DNA from: Strongyloides papillosus
Lineage: Eukaryota; Nematoda; Chromadorea; Rhabditida; Strongyloididae
Direction of reading: 5' to 3'
Length of the DNA stretch: 64,000 nt
NCBI GenBank assembly: GCA_005656395.1
Contig: SRSI01000068.1
Coordinates: forward strand, 868,001 to 932,000
This document shows positions 10,801-21,762 of this stretch, piece after piece. Made by a program: the position numbers and the translations under genes. Within the stretch, counting starts at the first letter, position 1. Each line of letters begins with the position of its first letter. The notes under the pieces were generated by a model. The model was not told the origin of the DNA and made no database searches. It saw only the letters and a list, made by a program, of their open reading frames with translations.

Positions 10801-13323
10801 ATTGATATAAATACCTCCGAAAGCGACAATAAGATAAAAGAATTTTTCCAGAGAAGTCCAGAGTTCCTCTATCCAGGTGCTTGTCTAACTGCTCCATTCC
10901 ATTCAATGAAATACGATGCAAAAGATGCAATGCCTCTTTCAGTAAATCCCGCTTTGCTTACTCCAGAATCTGATAAATCTGCTTTATATGGTTTACCTAC
11001 TTCTGAAAGAACTTGTACAGATTATATCAATCTTTATACCGATATTGGCATTCAAAAACCTGCTCATCAAGCAATTGTTGGTTTCATTAATAGATCACCA
11101 AAGAAGAATAAACAATCTGCTTCACTGGATCAAATGTTAGATACAAATAAATACGTTAAAACTAATAATCGTTCAACATCGGGACCAACTACAAGACAAT
11201 CATTAAAAAAGCAAAAGAATAGTAAAAGTACAGAAATTTCTAAGCCAACATTTGGTTATGTAGATTTACTAACAGAGAATAATCTATCACAAGAAAATAT
11301 GCTCCAAGTAAAACTCACAAGATGGGCTTCATCTCTACAATTAATGGCAAGGAGATTCAATGATGATTTTTCCCCATTCTTTGGAAGTGAACATTCATAT
11401 TCTGTTTTAATTAATGAACTCTCTACATTCTACGTACGCGAAAGAGAATTTAAAAAGAAAATGGAGAAAACTACTAATATTCAAACGAAGGACTTAACAT
11501 TTAATGTTCATAGAGATCCTCATGTTCTTATATATCAAACATTTAACCAACTTAACCAACAATATGCCAAACGCACTGGATCAACATCTCTTCAGAAATA
11601 TAATCCAAGTTATAATACTACTGCTAGTGTTGCTTTAACTACTCCACAAGTAGCTATTTCGCTTGATACAAATGCTATTTGTAAAGTTAGAGATGAAAGT
11701 GGTGGTGCTTCCTCTGTTGGAACATCACATAAAAATGGCTCTTTAGCTTGTAAATCTGTTAAGGTTACTTTCCACAATGAACCTGGTGAAGGAAGCGGTG
11801 TAGCTAGAAGTTTCTACACAGCTCTTGGTGAAGCTTTTACTACAATGAAATTTTTACCAATGAAAGGTATGACTGGTATGATAGACGCACAGGATAAGAA
11901 AGATAAATCATCAGGATCAAATAATGAATCTAATAATCGTAGACGTTCAACAAATAGAAGTGGAAATCTTGGTTTTAATAGAAGAAACAGGATTCCATTT
12001 AACCTTCCAATTGTTTGTCATCCATTTTATCCTCTAGAAGAAAGAAATAGAAATGATAATGATGGTCAACAATTTAATGATTTTATATTTGATGATACAG
12101 TAAATGGAAATGGAGTAAGATTATTACCTAAAGTTCGTGAAATATCATCTGAGTTGGCTAATAAAATTACTGGAATGATTTTAACACTTCCAGCTAGTTC
12201 TGTTATGATTTTACTAGATAATGAAGATTTGCTAAGACAACAAGTACAAGATTGTGTTAATCTCCTTACATCATCAGGAGTTGGGAATAATGATTATGGT
12301 CCACCCGAAGGTGCACCAGCGCAAAGTATATCACAACCAGAACCAGAATCAAAAGCACCAACATCTCCAGTTAAGAAGAACTCTGTTACTGAAACATTTG
12401 ACTATGAAAGTTCAGATATTAAGCCATTATTTTACAAAGCATCTAAAAATGGAAATTACACAGTTAATCCTGGTTTAAATACTCCTGGAAGATTAAATGC
12501 TTTCCGTAATGTTGGACGTCTTATTGGAATTTGTTTACAACAAGGAGAAATTCTTCCTATACTATTTTCTCGTCACATCTTCAAATATATATTAGATAAA
12601 CCAATAAATTGGTACGATTTTGCTTTTTACGATCCAGCAATGTTTAATTCTTTGAGATCTCTTGCTTATGATAATAATGAACACTGTGGATTTAGTGACA
12701 GTTACTTTAATGATTTAGACATGTCTTTTGTTATTGATTTACCACCTGAAGAGGGAGGTTCAACAATCCAACTTAAAGAAGGTGGAATGGATGCTGTTGT
12801 TACTCGGGAGAACGTTGCTGAATATATTTATCTTTATGTAAATGCAAGATTACTAGGAAAACATATATTTGCACTTGAAGCAATAAAACAAGGTGTTTAT
12901 GACGTGTTGCCAAGGAATGCTCTTAACAATTTTAATCCAGAAGATCTCCGATTAATGCTTTGTGGAACTTATGAAATTAATATGACATTAATTCAATCAT
13001 CAACATCATTTTTAAATGAAAGTAATGCAGCACAAGATGATTTAGATTCATTTAAAGAAATGTTCTGGTCAGTTGTTATGAAATTATCTCGTGAAGAAAT
13101 GCAAGATCTTCTCTTCTTCTGGACTGGTACACCTACGCTTCCATCGAAAAAGGAAGGATTCCAACCAGCACCTACTGTTGTGATTAGACCACCAGAGAAT
13201 AGTCGTCTTCCTACAGCTAATACATGCATTTCTCGTTTATACATACCGTTGTATTCTAATAAGAAAATCTTAAAGCAACGCCTTTGTTTTGCAATCAAAG
13301 CGAAAAATTTTGGTTTTGTTTAA
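4890..13323 (+). CDS. ubr-5: E3 ubiquitin-protein ligase UBR5 (HECT, N-recognin)
   Basis: Four exons (4890..4963, 5015..6510, 6707..6861, 6913..13323) join into 2,711 residues, close to animal UBR5 (about 2,800). The start follows an acceptor-like tttttag by 6 nt, which suggests trans-splicing. Domains in order: an N-terminal segment with the conserved IKQFIVGPNYLGFL stretch; a UBA helix bundle at about residues 157-200; a zinc-binding UBR box at about 993-1050 (Cys/His-rich, ending CDCWQKIKC); long acidic Asp/Glu tracts encoded around 9590-9850; an MLLE (PABC) domain encoded around 12106-12290 with KITGMILTLP; and a C-terminal HECT domain. The HECT end reads NTCISRLYIPLYSNKK, so the catalytic cysteine is the TGC at 13225-13227. 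The last residues, KNFGFV, match the family. The enzyme transfers ubiquitin from E2 through this cysteine to substrates, including N-degron proteins. The final exon of 2,137 codons is uninterrupted. Confidence 0.97.
6511..6706 (+). other. UBR5 intron 2 with nested inverted repeats
   Basis: This intron (196 nt) is about four times longer than its neighbours (50-51 nt). It contains an 8-bp hairpin (ATCACTTT 6561-6568 with AAAGTGAT 6578-6585), a 12-bp inverted pair (AAACAAAGTGAT 6574-6585 with ATCACTTTGTTT 6643-6654) and an 11-bp hairpin (6664-6674 with 6683-6693). The first two share one arm, so they are mutually exclusive foldings. The last hairpin ends 13 nt before the acceptor. Confidence 0.7.
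9598..9644 (+). repeat. GAT/GAC trinucleotide tract in UBR5
   Basis: A run of GAC, GAT and GAG/GAA codons encodes an uninterrupted acidic stretch of about 16 residues. It is part of the acidic linker that UBR5 proteins carry and is the kind of tract that can vary in length between strains. Confidence 0.8.
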
Positions 13324-14700
13324 TTGTGATAAAACAAAAAATGTTACAAATCTCTTAAATGGTGTATTAATCAAAATCTTTTTAAAAAGATTTTATGTTG
13401 CGTGATAAAAGATGTGTACACAAGTTTATTACGACGAGTATTTGATTAAAATTTTTTGTAATTTATTTAAACTGTCAAAATTATATTAAATTTATTTTAA
13501 AATAAAACACTGATTTTTTGCTATATATAACTTCTTTTTACTAATTATAAAATCTTTTTTGGTGTACTTAATTGTATTGAATTATTTTTTAATATTATAA
13601 ATATATTTAAGATATAGGATTTTTTTTATTTTAATTATAAACCATTAAAGAATACATATAAATTATAAAAATATGTGATAATGGCATAAAGGCATTAATT
13701 ACTTTTAAAAATAATCAACAATTTCTAATCAAAGATATTTTGTCTCCATTATTTTTCATTTTGCCGCTTATATTATATTTCCATATAATATGTTTAGAAA
13801 CTGAATGAGGATAATAACTTTAGCAAAAATAATTACATGCAATTTTTGAGATAATAAATTTTATCATTGATGTCATTTATTATTCATAAAGTTACCTCTT
13901 TTATGTTTATATTATTCTAGATATCCTTTTATTAAAAGTAATACCTAAAATAGCGGAAAAAAAATTAAAAAGGATATAGTAATTATTTATATAACTATTA
14001 ATTTTTTAGTCATCACAAATTAAAAGGTTTTTAATTGAACTACCATAAAAAAAATACTCTTTACATACTACGTCATAAGCAAATAATACCTATTATTACT
14101 TGTTCTCATACTAATAAGCATTATAATGATGAATATCTGTTATTTATTATAAAATGCATCTTTTTTCAATATCTTTACCTTATGTTAATTTTACCATTTC
14201 ATTATAGATTTTATATTATTTTTATAAAATTGTCAACAGCATTCATCCAAAACTCATTATTTTTTCAATTCTTTACTAAATTTATTGTTGAAATTATGAT
14301 TTTCTTAAACATTACTCATCTATGTTTTTATAGTATTCTTTAACCAGGTATTATTATTTAAAAACATTTTTTACGTCAGATATTTTGTGAATAATTATAA
14401 CCTTTATCCCATCAAATAGATAGTAAGAATTGAAAATATAATTTATTTTTAATTAGACTCTTCTTAGTTAAATATTATTTTGTCAAGAATGATTGAAATG
14501 ACAACAATTGTTATAACAAAAAAAATGTGCTTTTAAAGAATAAATATTGTTTAATGAAAAAAATACCATTTAATGATATTATAGGACCAGTTTGTAATAG
14601 TTTTTTTTTATAAAATTAATATAGATGTTAATTTTTTTTATTTATTTATTTCATATTTATAACATTTTTTTTCATAGATATTAGTTGTACTTTTAAAACA
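13324..14700. other. Intergenic, no gene seen
   Basis: This stretch is extremely AT-rich, with homopolymer runs. A frame near 14035-14343 is Ile/Phe/Tyr-rich, begins without ATG and has no family features. The end of the stretch (ttttttttcatag at 14665-14677) looks like a splice acceptor for the gene that follows. Confidence 0.6.
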
Positions 14701-15126
14701 ATGTCAAAGCAAACAATGGAATTTGATGCTATTTCAAATGAAACAAATACAACAAACCAAAGAAGTGCTTCCGGTAGTGGAAAGATGCTATTATTGCCAA
14801 CAATGTTTGGTATTAATAGAGCAAGAAGGTATAATAATATTAAATTTATTATCTTTATTATTGTTTTTAGTTCAAATGATGTACGTGCTAAAGAGTTTTA
14901 TGATATTAATGGCTTAGATACTGATGACGTAACAAATCCTGCTTTGTCAAGTAACCGTCTATCTCCACAATGTTCGATGAAAAAATTCACAAAATATTCC
15001 TCTAGTGCAGACGTCTCTAAGGTCGGAGATGATGTCATACAATGTTCTGATAGAACTAGTGGCGGAAGTCATGGAAAAAATTCTCCTTTAAATAAATCAA
15101 ATAACAGCGTAAATTCAGAAAAATAA
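14701..15126 (+). CDS. Orphan 141-residue Ser/Asn-rich protein
   Basis: This single-exon frame starts at an ATG 23 nt after an acceptor-like ttttttttcatag, consistent with trans-splicing. The N-terminal 45 residues are polar. A hydrophobic stretch follows (IKFIIFIIVFSS, residues about 47-58), then a polar Ser/Asn/Asp-rich tail with two cysteines. The hydrophobic stretch could be a signal anchor or a non-cleaved signal, giving a small secreted or type II membrane protein. I recognise no domain. An upstream cis exon cannot be excluded, because the frame stays open back to the acceptor. Confidence 0.5.
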   Translation: MSKQTMEFDAISNETNTTNQRSASGSGKMLLLPTMFGINRARRYNNIKFIIFIIVFSSNDVRAKEFYDINGLDTDDVTNPALSSNRLSPQCSMKKFTKYSSSADVSKVGDDVIQCSDRTSGGSHGKNSPLNKSNNSVNSEK

Positions 15127-15985
15127 CTTTAATTGGCATATTATATCTTATCTTATAAAAAAAGTATTAAATATGTTTTAACTTTATAGAATTTACATTT
15201 CAATAAAAATATTAACACTTTCTGCGATGTTAAAAATTTTAATTAAATAAAAGATATAATTTAAAGATTAAACAAATTTAATTAGATAAAGTATCAGTTG
15301 GAACAAAAGATAAATAAATACCAGCATTATAATTATGTACATTGTTAATTTTATAAACTTAATTACCTTTTTATATATTAAAACATTTCATTTGTTAAAA
15401 ATTGAAGAATTTTTCCTAATTATTTATTTATTATAAAGTGAAACATTGTGACTCATAGCCTATAACATTTTATTTGCTTTAATTCCACACAAAAAAAGAG
15501 ATTTACCTTAACTCTCCTTAAGTATAAAAATGTCAATATTTTATCATTTACTTTTTGTTTACAATTAATATTCTAACACATGTATTTAATTTTAATTTTT
15601 GATAGCATATAATCTCTTGATAATATTAGTTCTCCTATTTCCCTGTGAACTTTTATTATCTTTTATAAACTTCTTTTATGAAATTGTTTTTTTTAACAAA
15701 ATTCTTTTGTATCATATACGTTAAAGAAGAGGATAATCTGTTTACACAATGAACAAGCCTATTTATATCAATATACTTACTTTGTTATGTGAATGCTATG
15801 TATATGAAGACTTTTTAAGACGTTTTCTATGGGCTGAGTTTGCTTGAAACTGGTTCTTAATTCAATATACAGACGTCAATAAGAACTTTAAAATTATATT
15901 TAAACGAAATTTGATGAGGAAGTTTATCATATATACATCTATCTCATAACTTGAGAAAATCTTTAATTAAATAACTTTATCCATA
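15127..15985. other. Intergenic, no gene seen
   Basis: AT-rich spacer of about 860 bp between two plus-strand genes. I see no RNA gene or repeat. Confidence 0.6.
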
Positions 15986-17069
15986 ATGATTAATATTTTT
16001 AAATTTATCTACATCTTACTACCATTTATTCACTATGGCTATGGACAAAGTTGTGCTAATAATATGATTAAACTTGGAACAGGAGTTTCCTGTCAAAATG
16101 ATTTAACTTGTAGAAATATGGCTGTAGGATTTTTCTGTTACCAAGGAACATGTTGTCAACTCTTAAATGGTAATTTATTTAGTTATCTTAATTTACAATA
16201 TTTTTGTAGCACCATCGGGATCATATGGATCATCATGCTCATATAATTCACAATGCACAATTGCAAATTCTGAATGTGTCCAAAACATTTGTTATTGTAA
16301 ATCTGGATACAATTTTAATGGAGTAAGTTGTCAATATGGTAATGCAATAACTACTCCAATATATGACAATAATCAATGTGGGTTCAATCAAGTTTTAATT
16401 AACAATGTATGTTACCTAACAGTAGCTTACGGTCAATTTTGTACTTTCAATCAACAATGTAATTATTATGGTGGTACTTGTAGTAGTAGCTACTGTAGAT
16501 GTACAGTTGGATTGATTTATAATGGACAAGCATGTGTTACAGATCCAGACTATCCATTTGATCAGCCATCTACAAATTGTGGATCAAATCAAGTTCAAAT
16601 TAATGGAAAATGTTACATGAAAGTTAGTCAAGGAGGTCCATGCCTTTACAATGAACAATGTTATACTTCATCAAATATCGCTATGTTATGCCAATCAGGA
16701 ACATGCCAACAATCTAATTTGAATCCAGGAATTGGCGGTGGAGTTACACCTGTTGGCGTTTGTCAAGTTTCCGGAGCTGTTCCAGAAATTGTTAATGGTG
16801 CTTATAAAAATTGTCTTTATACATCATGTAGTCCAGGATATAGATGTGAATACAATACAGTTGTTAATGGTGGACAATATATATGTTGTGGAACATCTAC
16901 TACATCACCAGGAAGTGGAGTTTATGGACAAGTAAAAATGTATCTCAATTATAATATTCCACTAGATTGTAGAAATTTAAATAGTTGTACATTTACTGAT
17001 TACCCATTCTGTGTCAATTCAGCACGATATGGACATAAAGTGTGTTGTAGTACACAATATTGTCAATAA
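15986..17069 (+). CDS. Secreted EB-module cysteine-rich protein
   Basis: Two exons, 15986..16169 and 16210..17069, are joined across a 40-nt GT...TAG intron and encode 347 residues. Residues 1-20 form a signal peptide (MINIFKFIYILLPFIHYGYG). The mature part is dense in cysteine. It has successive EB modules of the nematode type, seen as repeated blocks such as CGSNQVQINGKCYMKVSQGG followed by CLYNEQC and short CxC turns. The C-terminal third has two further cysteine blocks, each ending in a CC pair (YICCG, KVCCST). EB modules are common in secreted or matrix nematode proteins, and their binding partners are mostly unknown. No transmembrane segment follows the signal, so it is probably extracellular. 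Confidence 0.85.
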
Positions 17070-17633
17070 CCCTAAAATTTAGCTGATACATATTGCTCAA
17101 AAATATACTTACACTATGTTAAATCATGGTCTCATTAATCATAAAAACGATTCTTTTTTATATTATATAATCATTAATATAAATAAATTTTTTCTATTTA
17201 TTCGATTATATTATTTTATCTATGTTTCTTAAAACACAAATCTTCCTTTTTTAAAAATATTTACAAAATATATATTTATAAGAACTCGATTATCAAATTT
17301 TACAGAAAAAAATTATAGTAAAGCAATATTTATAGATGATATTTTTAAAATATTTCATTTTTACTTTTGTTTTTTAGTTTATATAAAAATATTTGCTAAC
17401 TTAACAGTATTTGTTTGTTTAAATTCACACTAATATTTAGATATAAGATAGGATTTACAATAAATAAAAAAGTAAATTTTCTTGTATAATGATCAATTTA
17501 TTTTACCAATCCTCATATATAACTTAATGCAACGAATCTTTGAAAATATAAATAAAAATTTAATAAGGAAACAAAATGTAGATTTTTTAACAATAAAATC
17601 TAATAAAATTTCTCTTTTGTTCCTTTCATCATA
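17070..17633. other. Intergenic, no gene seen
   Basis: AT-rich spacer of about 560 bp between two plus-strand genes. Nothing recognisable. Confidence 0.6.
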
Positions 17634-18137
17634 ATGATAAAATTGATTGTATACCTTATTTTAATTCATCAATTTTATATAAATGTTTTTATTTGTTTTC
17701 CAATAAGTGAAGAAAGTTCAACACAAGGAAGTATTGTTAAAATAAATGATACTAATTTACATATGAAAAACGAATTGTCAAAAAATGGTTCTGGATGTTT
17801 TGTTAATATCAATAAACAACTAGGAAATCATAATGTAACTGATGATGATATAATTTTTCCTAATTACAGTATTGTAACAATTGTTATTGTATCTATATTA
17901 GCAGGTGTAATAATTTTTTGCATCATTAAAGGAATGTTTTGTTGTTGTATGTGCTTTCAAATTTCTAAACATGAAAAATCATTGGAAAAAAAGCAACGAA
18001 ATCATGTCAAAAATAAAAGTAAAGATAAATTAAAGAGTACAAAAAGTACTAAAACTAATACTTTTATTGATACAGTTTCGACATTGAAAACAAATACATT
18101 AAAAAGTATAAGAACAAAAGCAGATGAAGAAGATTAA
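17634..18137 (+). CDS. Orphan type I membrane protein with Cys cluster
   Basis: This single-exon protein has 167 residues. Residues 1-22 form a signal peptide. A short ectodomain of about 55 residues carries Asn-glycosylation sites (NDT, NGS, NVT, NYS). A transmembrane helix at about residues 81-102 (IVTIVIVSILAGVIIFCIIK) is followed at once by GMFCCCMCF, a juxtamembrane cysteine cluster likely to be palmitoylated. The cytoplasmic tail is very Lys/Ser/Thr-rich and ends in an acidic DEED. I recognise no family. It is the first gene of the duplicated block: its last 129 coding bases are repeated at 19602-19730. Confidence 0.72.
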   Translation: MIKLIVYLILIHQFYINVFICFPISEESSTQGSIVKINDTNLHMKNELSKNGSGCFVNINKQLGNHNVTDDDIIFPNYSIVTIVIVSILAGVIIFCIIKGMFCCCMCFQISKHEKSLEKKQRNHVKNKSKDKLKSTKSTKTNTFIDTVSTLKTNTLKSIRTKADEED

Positions 18138-19601
18138 TGGAAAAAAAATTTTAATAAATAAATTGTAATACATTTTTATAATATTCAAAATTATAAATAT
18201 TGAGATAGATTAATAAAACGATATTTGATTATTAATAATTTAGTAAAATTATTCCATGTAAAAAGATGATATAAAGCGTTTAAAATTCTCGATTAATTAT
18301 TATGGATTATTTTATCATATATTGGTTTTTAATATTTGGAGTCATTCAATTAAAATGTAACTTTGTGAATTGTATTGAATATGATATATATATCAAGGGA
18401 TATATTAATTATGAAGGAAATGGTACTGGATATTGCTCAGATTGTAAGGTTCTAATATCATTAATTAATACAAATTCAAATAGTGATGTTATATACAGAA
18501 CGTTATCAGAAGATGTGAAGGTGGCAACTAATAGTACAGATGGAAGAAATAGACTGTATTTTGAACTTTTTAAGAAAATAAACGACACAAAATCTGGTAA
18601 TGGTTTATCTTTCTTCAAATTTGTTGATATTAAAAAAATGTTTAGAAATGATTTTCTTTATTTATCATTTTTACATATATCAATAAATACGAAATTGTAA
18701 GGAAATTTGTTTTTTATTCATTTTTATATTCATTTTTAGTGCAAGAAGTAAAAAAAAACGCTACCAATCTATTGTCTATCCAAATGGGGAGAAAACCCTT
18801 AATCCTATACTTCTTCTTGAAGGACCAAACAGAACAGCATTTTCAACATCGTTTTATCTAAATAAAATACAAACCGTAAGACTTTATTTTGATAGACAAG
18901 AGGGAGTCTCAAATTTGACGTTCATGGAAATAGAGGTGTTATATCGAATTGTGGATTCATTAGTTCACAAAAGAAGATTAATACCAAAAATGGTAAACTT
19001 AAAAAATGAAGCCAAAAAATATGATGCATATGTGAAAGCAAATCAGTTTCTAGTCAAAAGATACAATTTCTGGGTAGAATTTGTCAATTTTTTTAGATCA
19101 AAATTCTCTTTAACTACACAATCTTCAATGTCACCTTTTTATTGATATAATTACCTGCAATTTACTAATTTGCTACATATCTCTTGTTTATCTTAAACAT
19201 TTATTTATTTTTATTAAACTTAATAAAAATTTAATTTTGCAACATTTGTATTGTTTTTTCGAAAATGTATATATCTAGGATTGTTAATTAAAAGTTAAAA
19301 TTAATAATAACTCTTTTTTATAAAGAGATATATCACACTATGGTGATAACGCTTTTAAAAATTAACTCATATAAATTATGATCATTTGTATTAACACCAA
19401 TTTTTTAGATTTTAATGAGTTATAAGAAGTGATAACTTAACTCCAGATTTGGACAATGGAAATTTAAACCTACAATGTTATGTTCTGGATATCTTTCTGG
19501 CAACGAGTGATAATAAAAGATGGGTATGCAATCGATCATCTGACATTTAATGGTTCATACGGAAAATTTATTGGTCAACGTATGAATTTCCAAACATTAT
19601 C
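18009..19601 (+). repeat. Tandem duplication, copy 1
   Basis: This 1.59 kb unit runs from inside the orphan membrane gene, through the first secreted paralogue, into the 5' part of a TSEN2 copy. It is followed head-to-tail by copy 2. Offsets between matching landmarks are 1593, 1589 and 1573 bp (membrane-gene stop 18137/19730, paralogue start 18302/19891, TSEN2 start 19415/20988), so the copies are colinear with small indels. Confidence 0.88.
18302..19145 (+). CDS. Orphan secreted protein, tandem paralogue 1
   Basis: Two exons, 18302..18696 and 18740..19145, are joined across a 43-nt intron and encode 266 residues. The N-terminus is a signal peptide (hydrophobic core FIIYWFLIFGVIQL, then CNFVNC). 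The mature protein has a CSDCK pair early (residues about 44-48), several N-glycosylation sites, a basic patch SKKKRYQ at the exon junction, and an amphipathic Lys-rich helix near the end. It ends SPFY. There is no transmembrane segment after the signal. The neighbour at 19891 is a close paralogue with the same intron position and phase. I do not recognise the family; it may be restricted to these nematodes. Confidence 0.82.
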
Positions 19602-19730
19602 AAAAATAAAAGTAAAGAAAAATTAAAGAGTACAAAAAACAATAAAACTAATACTTTTATTGATACAGCTTCAACATTGAGAACAAATACATTAAAAAGT
19701 ATAAGAGCAAAAGCAGATGAAGACGATTAA
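19415..19730 (+). pseudogene. Chimeric pseudogene: TSEN2 5' end fused to membrane-gene 3' end
   Basis: Bases 19415-19601 match the first 188 bases of TSEN2 (20988-21175), including the ttttttagatttta leader before the ATG. Bases 19602-19730 match the last 129 coding bases of the membrane gene (18009-18137). The switch occurs at a shared TC (19600-19601). The TSEN2 part has a stop at codon 6 (TGA, then TAA) and a 1-base deletion near 19506. It is the junction left by the tandem duplication and cannot encode either protein. Confidence 0.88.
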
Positions 19731-21175
19731 TGAAAAAAATTTTAATAGTAAATTGTAGTATATTTTTTTAATATTTAAAATTATAAATATTGAGAAAAAT
19801 AATTAAAACGAAATTTGATTATTCATAAATCAGTGAAATTATTCCATGTAAAAAATGATATAAAGCATTTAGAATTGTCAATTATTTATTATGGAAAATT
19901 TTCTCATATATTTGTTTTTAATATTTGGAGTCATTCAGTTAAAATGTAACTTTGTGAATGGTATTGAATATGATATATATATCAAAGGATACATTGAACA
20001 TGAAATAAATAGTTCCAATGAATGTTCAAGCTGTGAAGTTCTAATATCATTAATTAATACAAATTCACAAAGTGACGTTATATACAAAAAGTTATCAGAA
20101 TATGTGTTAGTTAAAGCTAAAGACGGAAAAAACAGACAGTATTTTGAACTTTTTAAGAAAATAAGTGATACAAACCCTGATATTGGTTTGTCTTTCTTCA
20201 AATTTGTTGATATAAAAAAATTTTTTGATGATTATAGACGTTACATATCATTTTTACACGTATCAATAAACACAAAATTGTAAGTAAATTTGTTTTTTTT
20301 TTCTATTAATTCTTTTATTTATTTTTAGCAAGAATGAAAAAAAACGTTACCAGTCAATTGTCTATCCAAATGGGGATAAAACTTCTAATCCTATATCTCT
20401 TTTTGATGATGAACCTATATATAATACAAATTCAACACTTTTTTATTTAAATAAGATAGAAATTGTTAAAATTCACTATTATGATCACCCCAATATCTCA
20501 AAATATACATTTATGAACAACAAAGTGTTGTATCGATTTGTTGATTCATTGGTTTACAAAAAGAATTTAATACCCAAAATGGCAAACTTAAAAAAAGAAG
20601 CAAAAAAATATGATAAATACATTAAAGCAAACGAAGTTCTGGTTAAAAGATTCAATTTCTGGGTAGAATTTGTCAATTTTTTTAGACCAAAATTTTCTTC
20701 AACTAGTCAATCTTCAGTTTCACCTTTCTATTGACATAATTACCTGCAATTAACTAATTTGCTACATATCTCTTTTTTATCTTAAACATTCATTTATTTT
20801 TATTAGACCTAATAAAAATTTAATCTTGCAACATTTGTATTTTTTTGGAAATATATATATTTAGGATTGTTAATTTAAATAACTCTTTTCTATATAGAAG
20901 TACCACATTATGGTGATAACGCTTTTGAAAGTTAACTAATATAAATTATAATCACTTATATTAACAATAAAATTTTTTTAGATTTTAATGAGTTATAAGA
21001 AGCGGTCTTTTAACCCCAGATTTAGACAATGGAAATTTAAACCTACAATGTTATGTTCTGGATATCTTTCTGAAAACGGAGTAATAATAAAAGATAGTTA
21101 TGCAATTGATCATCTGACATTTAATGGTTCATACGGAAAATTTATTGGTCAACGTATGAATTTTCAAACATTATC
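19602..21175 (+). repeat. Tandem duplication, copy 2
   Basis: This is the head-to-tail second copy of the unit at 18009-19601. It begins with the 3' end of the membrane gene, contains the second secreted paralogue intact, and ends inside exon 1 of the functional TSEN2 gene. The unique sequence of TSEN2 continues after about 21175. Confidence 0.88.
19891..20734 (+). CDS. Orphan secreted protein, tandem paralogue 2
   Basis: Two exons, 19891..20279 and 20329..20734, encode 264 residues. The second exon has the same length as in paralogue 1 (406 nt), and the intron is in the same position and phase. Signal peptide and architecture match the neighbour, with a shared core such as FVDIKK and LISLINTNS. 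Differences cluster in the glycosylated region after the signal (GYIEHEINSSNECSSCE here) and around residues 95-115. Both copies are intact, so both are probably expressed. Function is unknown. Confidence 0.82.
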
Positions 21176-21762
21176 TTGTTTCTCTAATGAGGAGTCACTA
21201 TTAGAATATAACAATATTGTAAATAATTGTCAAAATTTGTATCTTTCATTTGTGGAAGCATTTTATTTAGCATATTCCTTAGAATTACTAACTATATATT
21301 GTTCAGAAAAAGATAAATTAACAATTGACCAGTTTTGGAAAATATGTGTTGATTTTAATGATAAGTTTTTAGTTGATTACGCTGTGTATAAATTTTTTAA
21401 AGACAGGTATTGGGTTGTCCGATCCGGTCTTAATTTTGGATGTAAATATAGTAAGTCCAATAATTATAATGTGATAAAATAAATTTAAATTAGTTTTATA
21501 CAAAAATTCTCCTGAGGTATGCCATGGAAATGCTGCTGTATATATCATGTCTAAATGTTATTTTGATGAATCTGATTTTGATACTATAGCAAGCAGAGCA
21601 CAACAACGTTTATTGAGTAATGTTAAGAAGGATCTTATATATTGTTATATCAAATTCATAAAAGATGAATTTAATGTATATGAAAAAGAAAGTCTTGAGT
21701 TTATTAAAGTAACTATGAAGGGTAAAAAAGCAAGGAATGCAGATCGTCCAGTAAAAAAGTAA
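20988..21762 (+). CDS. tsen-2: tRNA-splicing endonuclease subunit Sen2 (catalytic)
   Basis: Two exons, 20988..21450 and 21494..21762, join in phase 1 to give 243 residues. The nuclease domain starts near FLVDYAVYKFFKDRYWVVRS and continues LNFGCKYILYKNSPEVCHGN across the junction. The catalytic Tyr (157) and His (165) have the 8-residue spacing of the Sen2/EndA family, and a Lys in NVKKD (199 or 200) can complete the triad. The enzyme cuts introns out of pre-tRNA, with Sen2 making the 5' cut, in a complex with Sen34, Sen15 and Sen54. The protein is short compared with the human subunit (about 465) because the N-terminal half is reduced. An acceptor-like tttttttag lies 6 nt before the ATG. The first 188 bases are duplicated at 19415. 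Confidence 0.9.

Noticed and set aside
14035..14343. 102-codon plus-strand open frame
   Set aside because: It begins with TTG and is dominated by Ile, Phe, Tyr and Leu as expected from AT-rich noncoding DNA. No splice partner or domain was seen.
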